From JADJOM01 sp963817435 (GTDB lineage Bacteria > Gemmatimonadota > Gemmatimonadetes > Gemmatimonadales > GWC2-71-9): DNA of 64,000 nt. The stretch lies in the NCBI GenBank assembly GCA_963817435.1, contig CAWFNY010000002.1, forward strand, positions 682,001-746,000, given 5' to 3'. The translations under genes and the position numbers were made by a program. Shown in pieces: positions 53,541 to 62,971 of this stretch (the stretch's first letter is position 1; each line of letters opens with the position of its first letter). Below the pieces are notes generated by a model. It was not told where the DNA came from and ran no database searches. It was given only the letters and a program-made list of their open reading frames with translations.

Positions 53541-54128
53541 CTATCGCAGCGTACGAGGGCCGCCGAGGGGACCGCCATGTTCGTAGATGGCGGCCATGCT
53601 GATCACGTCGGGCGCGCGTCCAACCACCATGAGCGCATCGTCGCTCGGTCCGCCGCCATCGTAATCGACGCAACAGAATTCCACCGTGCGCACACCTAGG
53701 CCGAGCGGACCGGAGAGCGCGGGGCCACCACTGCGCTCGAACCGGATCCGGTCACCGGAGCTGTAGCTGTGCGACCCGTCCCGGTCCTCGTAGATCGCCA
53801 GTCGCTCTACGGTCTCACCACGGGCCGCGGTCACGAGCAGTCCGTCGTCGGCATCGCCACCGCCGTCCAGATCCTGGCAGCAGCGATCGACCGTTGAGGG
53901 CCGCGGGCCGGTGACGATCACGCCCGCTAGCACGAGACCGGCAACCACAACGGAGAACCCCGCAGCGAGGCCGAGGATGCGCCGGACCCGGCTGGTGCGG
54001 AGGACAGCCGGCTGCTCCCCCCGCTGGACCCGGCCGGCGATTTCCGCGCCGAGCGAGGCGCGCGGCTCGAACTGCACGGCGCGGAGCCGGCGATCCAGAT
54101 TTGTCAGGTCGTCGCCCGGCGGCTTCAT
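53541..54128 (-). CDS. membrane-anchored partner of the sigma factor, with paired CC-DGGG motifs
   Basis: A 195-residue protein with a short cytoplasmic N-terminus (LTNLDRRLRAVQFEPRASLGAEIAGRV), one transmembrane helix (ILGLAAGFSVVVAGLVLAGVIV) and an extracytoplasmic domain. That domain has two copies of a motif: DRCCQDLDGGGDADDGLLV and EFCCVDYDGGGPSDDALMV, each followed by an ERLAIYEDRDGS / SMAAIYEHGG strand. Its start overlaps the sigma factor stop by four bases, which implies an anti-sigma-like role. It does not look like a zinc anti-sigma factor. The repeated Cys-Cys-Asp-Gly-rich unit is unfamiliar to me. Confidence 0.72.
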   Translation of the reverse strand: MKPPGDDLTNLDRRLRAVQFEPRASLGAEIAGRVQRGEQPAVLRTSRVRRILGLAAGFSVVVAGLVLAGVIVTGPRPSTVDRCCQDLDGGGDADDGLLVTAARGETVERLAIYEDRDGSHSYSSGDRIRFERSGGPALSGPLGLGVRTVEFCCVDYDGGGPSDDALMVVGRAPDVISMAAIYEHGGPLGGPRTLR

Positions 54129-54682
54129 GGCTCGTCGTCCTCGGCCAGGATGACCCGCAGCCGGTCCAGCGCCCGCCAGAGACGGGTGCGCACCGCCGCC
54201 TCGCGAACACCGAGGATCTCCGCGACTTCAGCGGTATCCAGCCCGCTGCCGTAGCGGAGACTGATGATTTCGCGATCGCGCTCTCCCAGCTCGGACACCG
54301 CGGCCAGCAGCAGTGCCACCTGCTCCTCCCAGAGCAACCGCTCTTCGGGGGACGGGGCGTCCAACGCGAGGTCGCGCATGCTGCCGATCGCCACATGATT
54401 GCGGAGCCGAGTTCTGCGCTGGTGGTCGCGCACGGTGTTCTGCGCGATGCGGAACAGCCAGGTCCGGGGGTTCCCCTTCGCCTCGTCGTAGCGCTCGGCC
54501 GCCCGGAACGCCTTGAGAAAGGTGTCGGCCGTGACGTCCTCCGCGGCATCCGCGGACGGCAGGTGGAAGCGGACGTAACTGTAGACAGCCTTGCCATGGG
54601 TCTCATACCATGACCGGCAGAGCGCTTCGGCGGTTTGGGTAACCGCCTGCGAGGACAACACTTGTGGCGTTGGCGGAAGCAT
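54125..54682 (-). CDS. ECF-type RNA polymerase sigma factor
   Basis: A 185-residue sigma-70 family factor of the ECF group. Region 2 is SYVRFHLPSADAAEDVTADTFLKAFRAAERYDEAKGNPRTWLFRIAQNTVRDHQRR. Region 4 is LGERDREIISLRYGSGLDTAEVAEILGVREAAVRTRLWRALDRLR, with a typical helix-turn-helix. The start ATG at 54682 is the first in the frame. It is followed by a membrane protein that probably modulates it, and by the TonB receptor. The promoter targets are unknown. Confidence 0.94.
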   Translation of the reverse strand: MLPPTPQVLSSQAVTQTAEALCRSWYETHGKAVYSYVRFHLPSADAAEDVTADTFLKAFRAAERYDEAKGNPRTWLFRIAQNTVRDHQRRTRLRNHVAIGSMRDLALDAPSPEERLLWEEQVALLLAAVSELGERDREIISLRYGSGLDTAEVAEILGVREAAVRTRLWRALDRLRVILAEDDEP

Positions 54683-54760
54683 ATGATCCCTAGTATACGC
54701 ACGAGGGGCCCGTGCGTCACACGAGCCCCCTGCAGCGGCGCAGCCAGCCCCAGACCCCCG

Positions 54761-55351
54761 TCAGCTCTCGGGCTTGCAGCACCCCATGCTGGTGCAGCTG
54801 ACCCAGGGTTGCTGGCCGCCGGACAGGCGCAGCATCGCGGCGCCGACCTTCTCCCCGATCACGCCCGGCAGTTGCCACTGGGCCACGGACTGGCGCCAGG
54901 GGCGGGTGGGCGCGTGCAGGATGGTGGGGACATCGAGCACGTCGTATTCACCGGACTCGGTGTCGGCGATGTAGGCCGACATCAACTGCTTGTCCTTCCG
55001 GTAGATGAACCAGAAGGTCGTGCCCTTGGGGATGAGGCCCAGGCGCGTGAGCGGAGTATCGCCCTCGATTCCGGAAGCGCGCGACTACCACGCCCTTCAT
55101 CCAGACGCCTGCTCGGAGAGGTTGTAGGCACCCTCATCGGGTTCGATCGTGGCCGCGACCCCGCCATCGAGGATCGCCTTGAGGGAGGCACCCGGGTTTT
55201 CGTCGTAGTGCTGAGCACGGCCCGCAGCCAGCACCCTGGCGCGGTCGATCGCCTGTCCCACCCCGAGTCCGACGGGCTTCGGTGGCGCCGGCGTCGGCGC
55301 GGGAGCACGCTGGCCCGGCTGGCAGGCGAGCAGCGCGGCTGCCGCCAGCAT
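54761..55351 (-). pseudogene. exported lipoprotein-like protein, interrupted frame
   Basis: Two ORFs in the same frame look like one protein. The first (from 55351) begins MLAAAALLACQPGQRAP, a lipobox-type start, and runs to GAYNLSEQASG. TGA (55097) and TAG (55085) then interrupt it. The frame resumes as SRASGIEGDTPLTRLGLIPKGTTFWFIYR and continues to CTSMGCCKPES. Around the stops another frame reads MKGVVVARFRNR, which fits as the missing link. Compensating indels, natural or sequencing error, explain this best. The function is unknown. Confidence 0.6.
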
Positions 55352-55427
55352 GGCCCAGCGTCCGCAGCTGAATCGTGTCGCGTCTCATCGAGTGTGCCCG
55401 TCCTCCCCGTGAGTGTCGGAATCTGCG

Positions 55428-58400
55428 TCATGAAGGCTGTGCTGCGAGTCGCCGCATCTCATCGACCGCCGGCCGAAGTCCCGCGTCGGCGCGCGCCCAG
55501 AGCAGCGTGACCGGTGTCGCCCATTTCCTGGCCGTCGCCCGATCACCCGCGCGGTCGGCCAGTTCGGCCCGGAGCATCATCGCCCGCACGAGCGATCCGG
55601 CCGAGGCGACGCGTCCGGTGAGATCGATGCCGGCCGTCGGCAGCGCGCCGAGCACGGCATCGAGCCGGGTCATCACGGCCGCCGTATCGCCGAGCGCGAG
55701 CGCGCTGAGGCACTCCTGGTAGACCGCTTCCGGCGCGACATCCACAGGGCGGGTGTCCCGGCGGATCTCCTCGAGCTGGGTCAGATGGCGGCGCACCGTC
55801 AGCGTATCTCCCCGGCGGAGGGCGCGCTGCATGTCGAGAAGATAGTCCGCCTGATGCGCGCGCTGCGTGAGCGGCACGCTGCCCGGGCCGGGATACTGCA
55901 TGGCGAAGCTCCGGTCGAGCAGCGCGCCCTCGATGGAGGCGCGGGCCGATTCGCCGACGAACGCCCGGAGCTGCCGGCCGGCGCGATCGCGGAGTCGTAC
56001 CAGGCTGTCGGTGGGGCCGCCGAGAGCGCTCAGCGCCTCGAAGGCCAGCGCCGTCTCCCGGAGCGCCAGCGGAACCTGGAGCACCCGGCCGTCGGCGGCC
56101 CACACGACCTGCTCGCCGGCGGCCCGGCGCGCCAGACTGGCCGCGAGGTCGGCCCGCCCCCGGAGAGCCGCGGCGCCGGCCAGCAGCTCGGCGGACTCTC
56201 CGGCGGGGGCGGGCACGGCGGCCAGCAGCGAATCGGCGAGCTTGGCCGCGGGCGCGAACTGGCCCTGCTTGACCAGGAGCCGGAGTTCGGAGGTTGCCAG
56301 CCGGATCTGGTCGCCGGGATCGGTGCTCAGCGCGCGGGCGGCGCGATACCTGAGCAGCGCCGAGTCAGGCAGCGTATGGTCGCCGGCGACATCACCGGTG
56401 CGCTCGAAGGCCTGCGCCTCGGCCTCCAGCGCGATCGGGCTCCCGGGAAAGCTCCTCACCCATTCGGCGACCAGCGACCGGAGCGCCCGCCGGTTGGCCT
56501 CCAGCGCGGCGATGTTCGGCGGCGTGTACGCGCCCCGGCGCGTGTCGCTCAGAACTTCCTTCGGGTACGGCACGAAGGCCAGCGTGTCGCCCTCGAGCGC
56601 CGGGAAGGCGACGAAGTCGGCCGCCGCCGCGTCGGCGAGGACGCCCCGCCGCATGAGGTTCGGCTCCGCGAAGAACAGCCGGCTCAGCCGGTCGAAGGCC
56701 GCGCCCTTGAACGCGCGGTGCGACGAGGGAACAAGCGTCAGGGCCTTCCGGTAGTCGCTGATCGCGCCCTGGTAGCTGCTGCGGAAGCGCCAGCCGGAGG
56801 GGCTCTTCGGGTCCTTGAGCACCAGGTGATCGCGGGCCCGGCACTCGGCGCGGCCGTACCAACCCCGGAAATCGAGCGAGTCCCGCCGAAGCATCGCCTC
56901 GTAGCGGTCGCAGGCTTCTGGATAGCGTGATTCGCTGAGCGCGGCCAGCGCGAGCGCCCACTCCCGGTCGCGGGGAACCAGTGGCGGATCGGCGCCGAGG
57001 CCGGCGAGGGCGTGGTCGCGCCAGACGTCGGCGGGGAGACCGTTCCAGTTCTCGGTCTGGGCCAGCCACATGTGCGCGAGGCCGTAGCCCGGATCGAGAC
57101 TCACCGCCGTGGTGAAGTGCTGTGTCGCCGCCGGGAGGTCCCAGCGCGTGAGGGCCACATGCCCCGAGTCATAGGCCTGCCACGCGGCGACCAGGTGGGT
57201 GCCCATCGCGCCGCCGGCGGCGGCCGGCGTGGTGGCGCGCGGGAGCAGCAGCGAATCGGCCAGGTCGCTGAATCGCTGACCGGCATCGGCCAGGTCGCCG
57301 GCGAGGGTGACGGTCCGTTCCCGCAGCACTCTCCCCCGGCGCCGGACATCATACAGCACGCCATGCACCCGGATGGAGTCGCGGAAGCGGTAGACCTCGC
57401 CGCTGATCAGCCGGCCCGCGCGCGCGCGGCGCGCGATCGTGAGCAGGTCGTCGATGGTTGGCTCGTGGCCCAGCCGCTCGAGCTGGTCGGACGTCCAGCG
57501 TGCGTCGACCACGCCAACGTCTTCCCAGCGGGAGAGCGCCTGCTGTATCAGGCGGCTGCACTGATCGCCTGACAAGAGCTGTGGAGCGGCACCATCGCGG
57601 TGCACGAACGGCGCGACCAGATGAAGCGACGGATTCCCCGGCGTCCACGACCAGGCGCTGTCCGTCGGGATCTGCGCATAGACGGCATAGGCCACCGCCA
57701 CCGCGGCCAGACCCGGCAGGGCCACCCGGCGCAGCCAGCCCGACTCCGGCAACGGCCCCCTTGGCGCGGCGGCCAGCGGTCCCGACCATGCCCGGCCGTT
57801 GCCCAGGTTCGCCAGCGCCTCCATGAACTGCTGCGCCGTCTGATAGCGGTCGGCAGGATGCTTGGCGAGCGCCTTGCCGACCAGCAATTCCAGATCCTTC
57901 GTCAGCGCCGGCCGCCGGGCGTGCACCGGTTCGGGCTGCGCCTCGATGTGCTGCACCACGAGTTCTTCCGGCGTGGAGCCGCGGAAGGGGGGCTCACCCG
58001 TGAGCATCTCGTACAGCACGCAGCCGAGGCTGTAGAGATCGCTCCGTCCGTCGAGACGCGAGCTGCTCTGTGCCTGCTCCGGGCTCATGTAGGCCGGGGT
58101 GCCCAGGAGCCCGCGGCCCGGCCGGAACTCCTCCCAGCCTCCGGCGCTGATCGCGCGGGCGATCCCGAAATCGGCGACGACCGCCTGACCGGCGATGAAG
58201 AGGATGTTCTCGGGCTTGATGTCGCGGTGGATCACGCCGTGACTGTGGGCGTACGCCAGCGCTCCGGCGACCTGGGACGCGATGGCGAGCGCATCCGCCA
58301 CCGGGAGCGCACCCTCCCGTTCGAGCCGCTGCCGGAGATTCTCCCCCGGCACGTACGGCATCACATAGTAGATGAGGTTCTGGTCCTCACCGGAGTCGTG

Positions 58401-58583
58401 CAGCGGCAGGATGTTGGGATGGGCGAGCCGGGCGGCGACTTCGATCTCGTGCAGGAATCGGGGCGCGCCATCGAGCGGGCCGCCCTCGACGTGGAACACC
58501 TTCACCGCCACGTCCCGGCGGTGGCGCTGGTCCTTGGCCAGGTACACGACGGCCATGCCGCCTCGCCCGAGCTCGCGCTCCAT
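55428..58583 (-). CDS. membrane-anchored Ser/Thr protein kinase with large extracytoplasmic domain
   Basis: A 1051-residue Hanks-type kinase. Residues 1-265 are the kinase: ELGRGGMAVVYLAKD glycine loop, VAVKVF lysine, HGVIHRDIKPENIL catalytic loop, VVADFGIARA and GTPAYMSPEQAQ. A transmembrane helix (VALPGLAAVAVAYAVYA) near residue 300 follows. The remaining ~730 residues are extracytoplasmic, helical, with repeat-like patterns in WDLPAATQHFTTAVSLDPGYGLAHM that resemble TPR units. The start at 58583 omits a few codons of a normal kinase N-terminus; no upstream ATG or GTG exists before an in-frame stop. Confidence 0.93.
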   Translation of the reverse strand: MERELGRGGMAVVYLAKDQRHRRDVAVKVFHVEGGPLDGAPRFLHEIEVAARLAHPNILPLHDSGEDQNLIYYVMPYVPGENLRQRLEREGALPVADALAIASQVAGALAYAHSHGVIHRDIKPENILFIAGQAVVADFGIARAISAGGWEEFRPGRGLLGTPAYMSPEQAQSSSRLDGRSDLYSLGCVLYEMLTGEPPFRGSTPEELVVQHIEAQPEPVHARRPALTKDLELLVGKALAKHPADRYQTAQQFMEALANLGNGRAWSGPLAAAPRGPLPESGWLRRVALPGLAAVAVAYAVYAQIPTDSAWSWTPGNPSLHLVAPFVHRDGAAPQLLSGDQCSRLIQQALSRWEDVGVVDARWTSDQLERLGHEPTIDDLLTIARRARAGRLISGEVYRFRDSIRVHGVLYDVRRRGRVLRERTVTLAGDLADAGQRFSDLADSLLLPRATTPAAAGGAMGTHLVAAWQAYDSGHVALTRWDLPAATQHFTTAVSLDPGYGLAHMWLAQTENWNGLPADVWRDHALAGLGADPPLVPRDREWALALAALSESRYPEACDRYEAMLRRDSLDFRGWYGRAECRARDHLVLKDPKSPSGWRFRSSYQGAISDYRKALTLVPSSHRAFKGAAFDRLSRLFFAEPNLMRRGVLADAAAADFVAFPALEGDTLAFVPYPKEVLSDTRRGAYTPPNIAALEANRRALRSLVAEWVRSFPGSPIALEAEAQAFERTGDVAGDHTLPDSALLRYRAARALSTDPGDQIRLATSELRLLVKQGQFAPAAKLADSLLAAVPAPAGESAELLAGAAALRGRADLAASLARRAAGEQVVWAADGRVLQVPLALRETALAFEALSALGGPTDSLVRLRDRAGRQLRAFVGESARASIEGALLDRSFAMQYPGPGSVPLTQRAHQADYLLDMQRALRRGDTLTVRRHLTQLEEIRRDTRPVDVAPEAVYQECLSALALGDTAAVMTRLDAVLGALPTAGIDLTGRVASAGSLVRAMMLRAELADRAGDRATARKWATPVTLLWARADAGLRPAVDEMRRLAAQPS

Positions 58584-58709
58584 GGCGTAGCGGTCCGCAA
58601 GAAGCAGCGGGACCTGCAGCGGTTCGTCGGTCAGGAGGCCGTCCCGAGGGTGAGCGGATGGCTGATTCTAGGGCGCCGGAGGCCAGCCGGCTACTGCCTG
58701 CATCACATT

Positions 58710-59888
58710 CTAGAACGCGGCCAGTCCGGTGATCGTCTCACCCAGGATGAGGGAATGCATGTCGTGGGTACCCTCGTAGGTGTAGACCGATTCCAGATTG
58801 GCCATATGGCGCATCGAGTGGTATTCGGCGAGGATGCCGTTGGCGCCGAGGAGCCGCCGCGCCTCGCGGGCGCACTCGCAGGCCATGTCGACGTTGTTCC
58901 GCTTGGCGAGCGACACCTGCTGCGGCGTCATGGTGCCCTGATCCTTGAGCCGGCCGAGCTGGAGCACCAGCAGCTGCGCCTTGGTGATCTCGGTGAGCAT
59001 GTCGGCGAGCCGGACCTGCTGGATCTGGGTCTGCCCGATCGGGCGGTCGAACATCACCCGGTTGCGGGCATAACTCAGCGCCTCGTCGTAGCATGCCATC
59101 GCCGCCCCCACCGCCCCCCAGGCGATGCCGTAGCGGGCCTGTGTCAGGCACATCAGCGGGCTCTTGAGTCCGCTGGACCCGGGGAGGATCGCATCTTTCG
59201 GCAGCCGGACGTTCTCCAGAATCAATTCGCTGGTATCGGAGGCGCGGAGCGACAGCTTTCCCTTCTGGTCCCGGGCACTGAATCCACGGGTGTCCGTCGG
59301 CACGATGAAGCCGCGCACCGACTTGCTGTCGGCGAGATCCCCGGTCTTGGCCCAGATCACCGCGACGGTCGCCTGCGATCCGTTGGTGATCCACATCTTG
59401 GCGCCGTTGAGCACCCAGCCGTCCGCAGTCTCCCGCGCGGTGGTGATCATGCCGCCCGGGTTGGAGCCGAAGTCCGGCTCGGTCAGCCCGAAGCACCCGA
59501 TGTCGGTGCCCTGCGCCAGCGAGGGAAGCCAGCGCCGCCGCTGCGCCTCCGACCCGAACGCAAAGATCGGGTACATGACGAGCGCCCCCTGCACCGAGGC
59601 AAAGGAGCGGATCCCGCTGTCTCCGCGCTCGAGCTCCTGCATGATGAGGCCGTAGGCCACGCTGGACAGCCCCGCACAGCCGTACTCCTCCGGCAGATTG
59701 GCGCCGAGCATCCCCAGCTCGGCCATGCCGGGGATGAGCTGCTTCGGGAAGCGCCCCTCGATGTACGCCTCGCCGATCACCGGCATCAGATGGTCATCAA
59801 CCCAGCTCCGCACGGTATCGCGAACGGCGCGCTCCTCCTCCGAGAGGAGTCCGTCCATCTGATAGAAATCAACCCCGGTGAATGGCAT
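58710..59888 (-). CDS. acyl-CoA dehydrogenase, glutaryl-CoA dehydrogenase-like
   Basis: A 392-residue FAD-dependent acyl-CoA dehydrogenase that reduces ETF. The first signature CFGLTEPDFGSNPGGM and the second ACECAREARRLLGANGILAEYHSMRHMANLESVYTYEGTHDMHSLILG are intact, with the catalytic Glu in YEGTHD. The latter segment is most like glutaryl-CoA dehydrogenase, which also decarboxylates its product. The start ATG is at 59888. Its electrons would go to the EtfAB pair and then to ETF-QO in this window. The exact substrate is not proven. Confidence 0.92.
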   Translation of the reverse strand: MPFTGVDFYQMDGLLSEEERAVRDTVRSWVDDHLMPVIGEAYIEGRFPKQLIPGMAELGMLGANLPEEYGCAGLSSVAYGLIMQELERGDSGIRSFASVQGALVMYPIFAFGSEAQRRRWLPSLAQGTDIGCFGLTEPDFGSNPGGMITTARETADGWVLNGAKMWITNGSQATVAVIWAKTGDLADSKSVRGFIVPTDTRGFSARDQKGKLSLRASDTSELILENVRLPKDAILPGSSGLKSPLMCLTQARYGIAWGAVGAAMACYDEALSYARNRVMFDRPIGQTQIQQVRLADMLTEITKAQLLVLQLGRLKDQGTMTPQQVSLAKRNNVDMACECAREARRLLGANGILAEYHSMRHMANLESVYTYEGTHDMHSLILGETITGLAAF

Positions 59889-59911
59889 GGTCGTCGGGTG
59901 GAGAGGATGGC

Positions 59912-60710
59912 CTAATCTACCCTGATGGTGCGGCTCGGGGTCCCCTCCCCGGGGTCGAACGCGCCCAGCCGTTCCTCGTCGGCTGCACGGCGCACGGCCC
60001 TCGGCGTGATGCCCACCTCGGTGGCCTTGCGGCGGAACTCCGGGCCGTGATCCACGGGGCGTCCGGTCTCCGCCTGCCACTGGTGCACCATCTCGTGCAG
60101 GAGAGTCTGGCGCGCGGATGCCCAGCCGTCGCGCCGCAGGTGACGGCGGCTGAGCGCGATGTGAATCGGCTGGCCGGTCTTCCGGTCCATCCGGAGTTCC
60201 CCGAGCCGGGTCTTCATCCGCGCGGAGATGAGGATCGGAATCGCGCCCAGCAGCCCGCCGAAGTGTTCCCGGTTCAGGGCATCGAACTCCGCTGTCAGCT
60301 CGCCGAGGAGGTGCCGGTCGCCGGGCCTGAGTGCCGGCGTGCGCCGCGGCCGGGCTGGTGCCGGCGCGTGTTCGTCGGCCGGGAAGGCGAGAAAGATCTG
60401 CTTGGCCTGGAGCCGGGTCGACACGGCGCGCGCCGGGTGTCACGAAGCGCACGATCGCCCGCAGGACCTCATCCGGCGCCGCGGCATAGCCCTCATGCAG
60501 GCGGAACTGTCGCCCGGGCACAAACGAAAGCATCACCTGGCGGTTGCGGTGAGTCTGGATTTCGCGAAAGGGCGGCAGGCCGAGCACCTGGAGGCGGGTG
60601 ATGAGCCTGGGCTCCGCGGGTTCCGGCCCCGAACGCGGCGGCGGCTGATCCCGGGGCTTCGAACCCGGGACCAGTTCGAGAAGGCTATCGAGCCAGAGCG
60701 CGAGCTGCAC
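59912..60710 (-). pseudogene. SprT-like zinc-protease-domain protein, frameshifted
   Basis: The N-terminal ~95 residues (from GTG 60710: QLALWLDSLLELVPGSKPRDQ to LHEGYAAAPDEVLRAIVRFV) and the C-terminal SprT-like domain (HLLGELTAEFDALNREHFGG, ILISARMKTRLGELRMDRKT, RQTLLHEMVHQWQAETGRPVDHGPEF) lie in different frames. They switch at about 60425-60435 in a GCGCGCGCC run. HEMVH is the zinc motif. One base gained or lost would join them into a ~265-residue protein. It overlaps the metallophosphoesterase stop by 26 bases. Confidence 0.75.
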
Positions 60711-61533
60711 CGCGGTGCCTCACAAATTGGGTGCTGTCGCCGGGGCGGAAGCTGGCCTCCGCGCGGGCATAGACGTAGTGATCCACCTGGATTCGCCGGG
60801 CGTCGATGCGGATGAGATTGAAGGCGCTGGGCCGGCCGCCCCGGGTCCGAACCGAGTGGGTGCCCGCCGTGCTCACCACCAGCCGGCCGTCGATCTGCCC
60901 GGCCCCTTCGGTATGATCGTGGCCGCAGAGCACCAGGTCCGCGTCCAGCGACAGCAGGGCGCGCTGCGCGGCCAGTGGCCGGGCGAGCCCCCAGCGATGG
61001 GAGATCACCCCGGGCAGCACGTTGTGGTGCAGCACCGCGAGCCGCACCGCATTCTCCGGAGCCGCGGCGAACACCTGGCGCACCCGGTCCACTTCACTCC
61101 GGGGGAGGTTGCCCTTCACCGCCGTGTCGTTCGGATTGGGTGTCAGTGCTCCCCACGCCACGCCGTTGGCGGAGAGCATGCCGGCGACAATGATCCCGTC
61201 GAGCTGGAGCACCGGTGTCAGGTTTTCCCCGAAGTAGCGGCGCCACTTCTCGTGCAGCGCCCGCTGGCCCAGCAGGCCAAGCGGGCTCAGCCACCACTGC
61301 ACATCGTGATTGCCGGGGACGACATGAAACGGCGCGATCGCGGCGAGTCCCTCGAGGTACCGGAGTGCGCACTGGAACTCCCCATGCCGGGCCCGCTGGG
61401 TCACGTCGCCGGAGACGACGAGGACCTGCGGGGCCAGCGTGGGGAGAAAGCGTTCCAGCGCGGCGAGCTGCGGCAGATCGGCGCGGGCACCGAAATGAAG
61501 ATCGGAGAGGTGGGCGACGACGACTTCGCTCAC
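60685..61533 (-). CDS. metallophosphoesterase (CpdA-like)
   Basis: A 282-residue calcineurin-like phosphoesterase. The metal-binding motifs occur in order: VAHLSDLHFG, VSGDVTQRARHGEF, VVPGNHDVQWW, LAVLHHNVLPG and LVLCGHDHTEG. This order fits the cyclic-nucleotide phosphodiesterase CpdA/Icc group. The GTG at 61533 overlaps the stop of the DUF4139 gene (GTGA), so it is translationally coupled to it. The substrate is unknown. Confidence 0.92.
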   Translation of the reverse strand: MSEVVVAHLSDLHFGARADLPQLAALERFLPTLAPQVLVVSGDVTQRARHGEFQCALRYLEGLAAIAPFHVVPGNHDVQWWLSPLGLLGQRALHEKWRRYFGENLTPVLQLDGIIVAGMLSANGVAWGALTPNPNDTAVKGNLPRSEVDRVRQVFAAAPENAVRLAVLHHNVLPGVISHRWGLARPLAAQRALLSLDADLVLCGHDHTEGAGQIDGRLVVSTAGTHSVRTRGGRPSAFNLIRIDARRIQVDHYVYARAEASFRPGDSTQFVRHRGAARALAR

Positions 61534-62948
61534 CAGACGACCCGGACGCGGTAGGTCAGCGTGGCCTTGCCCCGGGCCGGCACCGGGACCTGGAAGCTGG
61601 TCCGGGTGGAGGAGATCCTGGTGGGCTTCACGCTGCTGGAGATGATGCTCCACTCGCCGCCGCGCTGTTCGATGACGTCGATCGAGACCGCGGCATCGCC
61701 GGCGTTGGTGAGCGTGACCTTGTAGTCCGCCGTCGCGATGGTGCGCCAGGATCCGCCGACGCTGTCGCGCTTCGTGGTGAAGGTGGTCTGGATCCGCTTG
61801 GCCTGCAGGTCGAAGGCCGTCCCCGCCGCGAGCCGGAGATCCTCGCCCGCGGGTGAGTGATCGATGGCCGCCTCGCCGATCAGCTGCAGCCGGCCGGCGC
61901 TGTCGGGTTCGAACAGTCGCACCACCCCGCCGGGGAGGGGCCGGTCACCCAGGTCGGTCTTGCGCGGGCGCTGCACGGTGTAGGTGACGTTGACCGGCAC
62001 CTCGTCATCGTTGCCGTTCTGCTCGAGTCCGCCCCAGTACGGGAGCTGCCCGAGCACCTCGAACGATCTTCCGGATCTTGGCCATGGCGGGCGGGAAGAG
62101 TCCCGACGGTGGTGATGATGCCGGGCTCCAGTGAGGCACGCCCCGGCAGGCTGTAGAGATGGAACTCCCCGACCTTTTCCTGACTCGGCATCACCTCGGC
62201 CGCCGCCGCTTTCGCGACCATGAAGCCTTCGGCGCGCGCGCGGTTTTCCTGCGGCACCTGCGCGACGTTCACCTGACCCGCCAGCAGCTGCAGCTCGGCA
62301 TCCTTCACGCGGAGCGGCCCGCCATTCACCACCGCCTGCCCGCTCAGCCGCACGCTGCTGCCCGTGATGACCGCCTGATAGCTCGCATACCAGCCACCGC
62401 CCTGGGTGAAGTAGGCGAGCGCCAGCTCCTTGCGGGGCTGGGCGCTGCTGAGCGAGAGCCGGAGCGTGGGTTCGAGCAGCACCAGGTCGGCCGGGAATTG
62501 CGGCGAGCCGGGCCGCTCGAAGGTGATGGTGCCATCCGGCAGCTTGTAGCGCTCGGGGTCGATGCCCGACGAGCTCGGCACTGAGCGTGTCCTTGCCGGA
62601 GCGGAATGTCAGCCTGCGACCGAGGGCGCGGCGCATGGTGCTGGCGTAGTCCACCGAGCCGTCGTAGGCGGACCCGACGATCGACACGGCCGAGTCGAGC
62701 GTGAAGACGCTCGCGGGATCGACCGGCCCGAGGGCGACTCGCTGCTCTGAATCACCCTTGCGGATATCGAGGGGGAGGAGCCGGCGGACGAGGACTCGGC
62801 CGTCGTTGTAGAGCGTGAGGCTGGTCGGTGCGGGACTCTGGGCCGACAGCGGCGTGACGGAGGATGCCGCGAGAAGCGAAACCGCTGCCAGCGCGAGCAT
62901 ACCGGAGCGCGTCACCGGGCCCTGGTGCGGCCGAATCGTGGTCGTCAT
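61530..62948 (-). pseudogene. exported DUF4139-type protein, frameshifted
   Basis: An exported protein with a signal peptide (GMLALAAVSLLAASSVTPLSAQ). The N-terminal VTLYNDGRVLVRR-like strand, the middle ALAYFTQGGGWYASYQAVITG and the C-terminal TLTNAGDAAVSIDVIEQRGGEW are typical of DUF4139/mucoidy-inhibitor-like beta proteins. The reading frame switches near 62566 (GGG run) and returns near 62070-62100, where a further switch also lies in a GGG run. The net effect is zero, so the sequence could be an intact ~470-residue protein with indel errors. It is coupled to the metallophosphoesterase. Confidence 0.72.
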
Positions 62949-62971
62949 TGTGGGTCTCCCTGCCGTGAAAG

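Noticed and set aside
57600..59915. 771-residue open frame on the plus strand
   Set aside because: Antisense to the kinase and acyl-CoA dehydrogenase; composition and lack of motifs mark it as a shadow frame.
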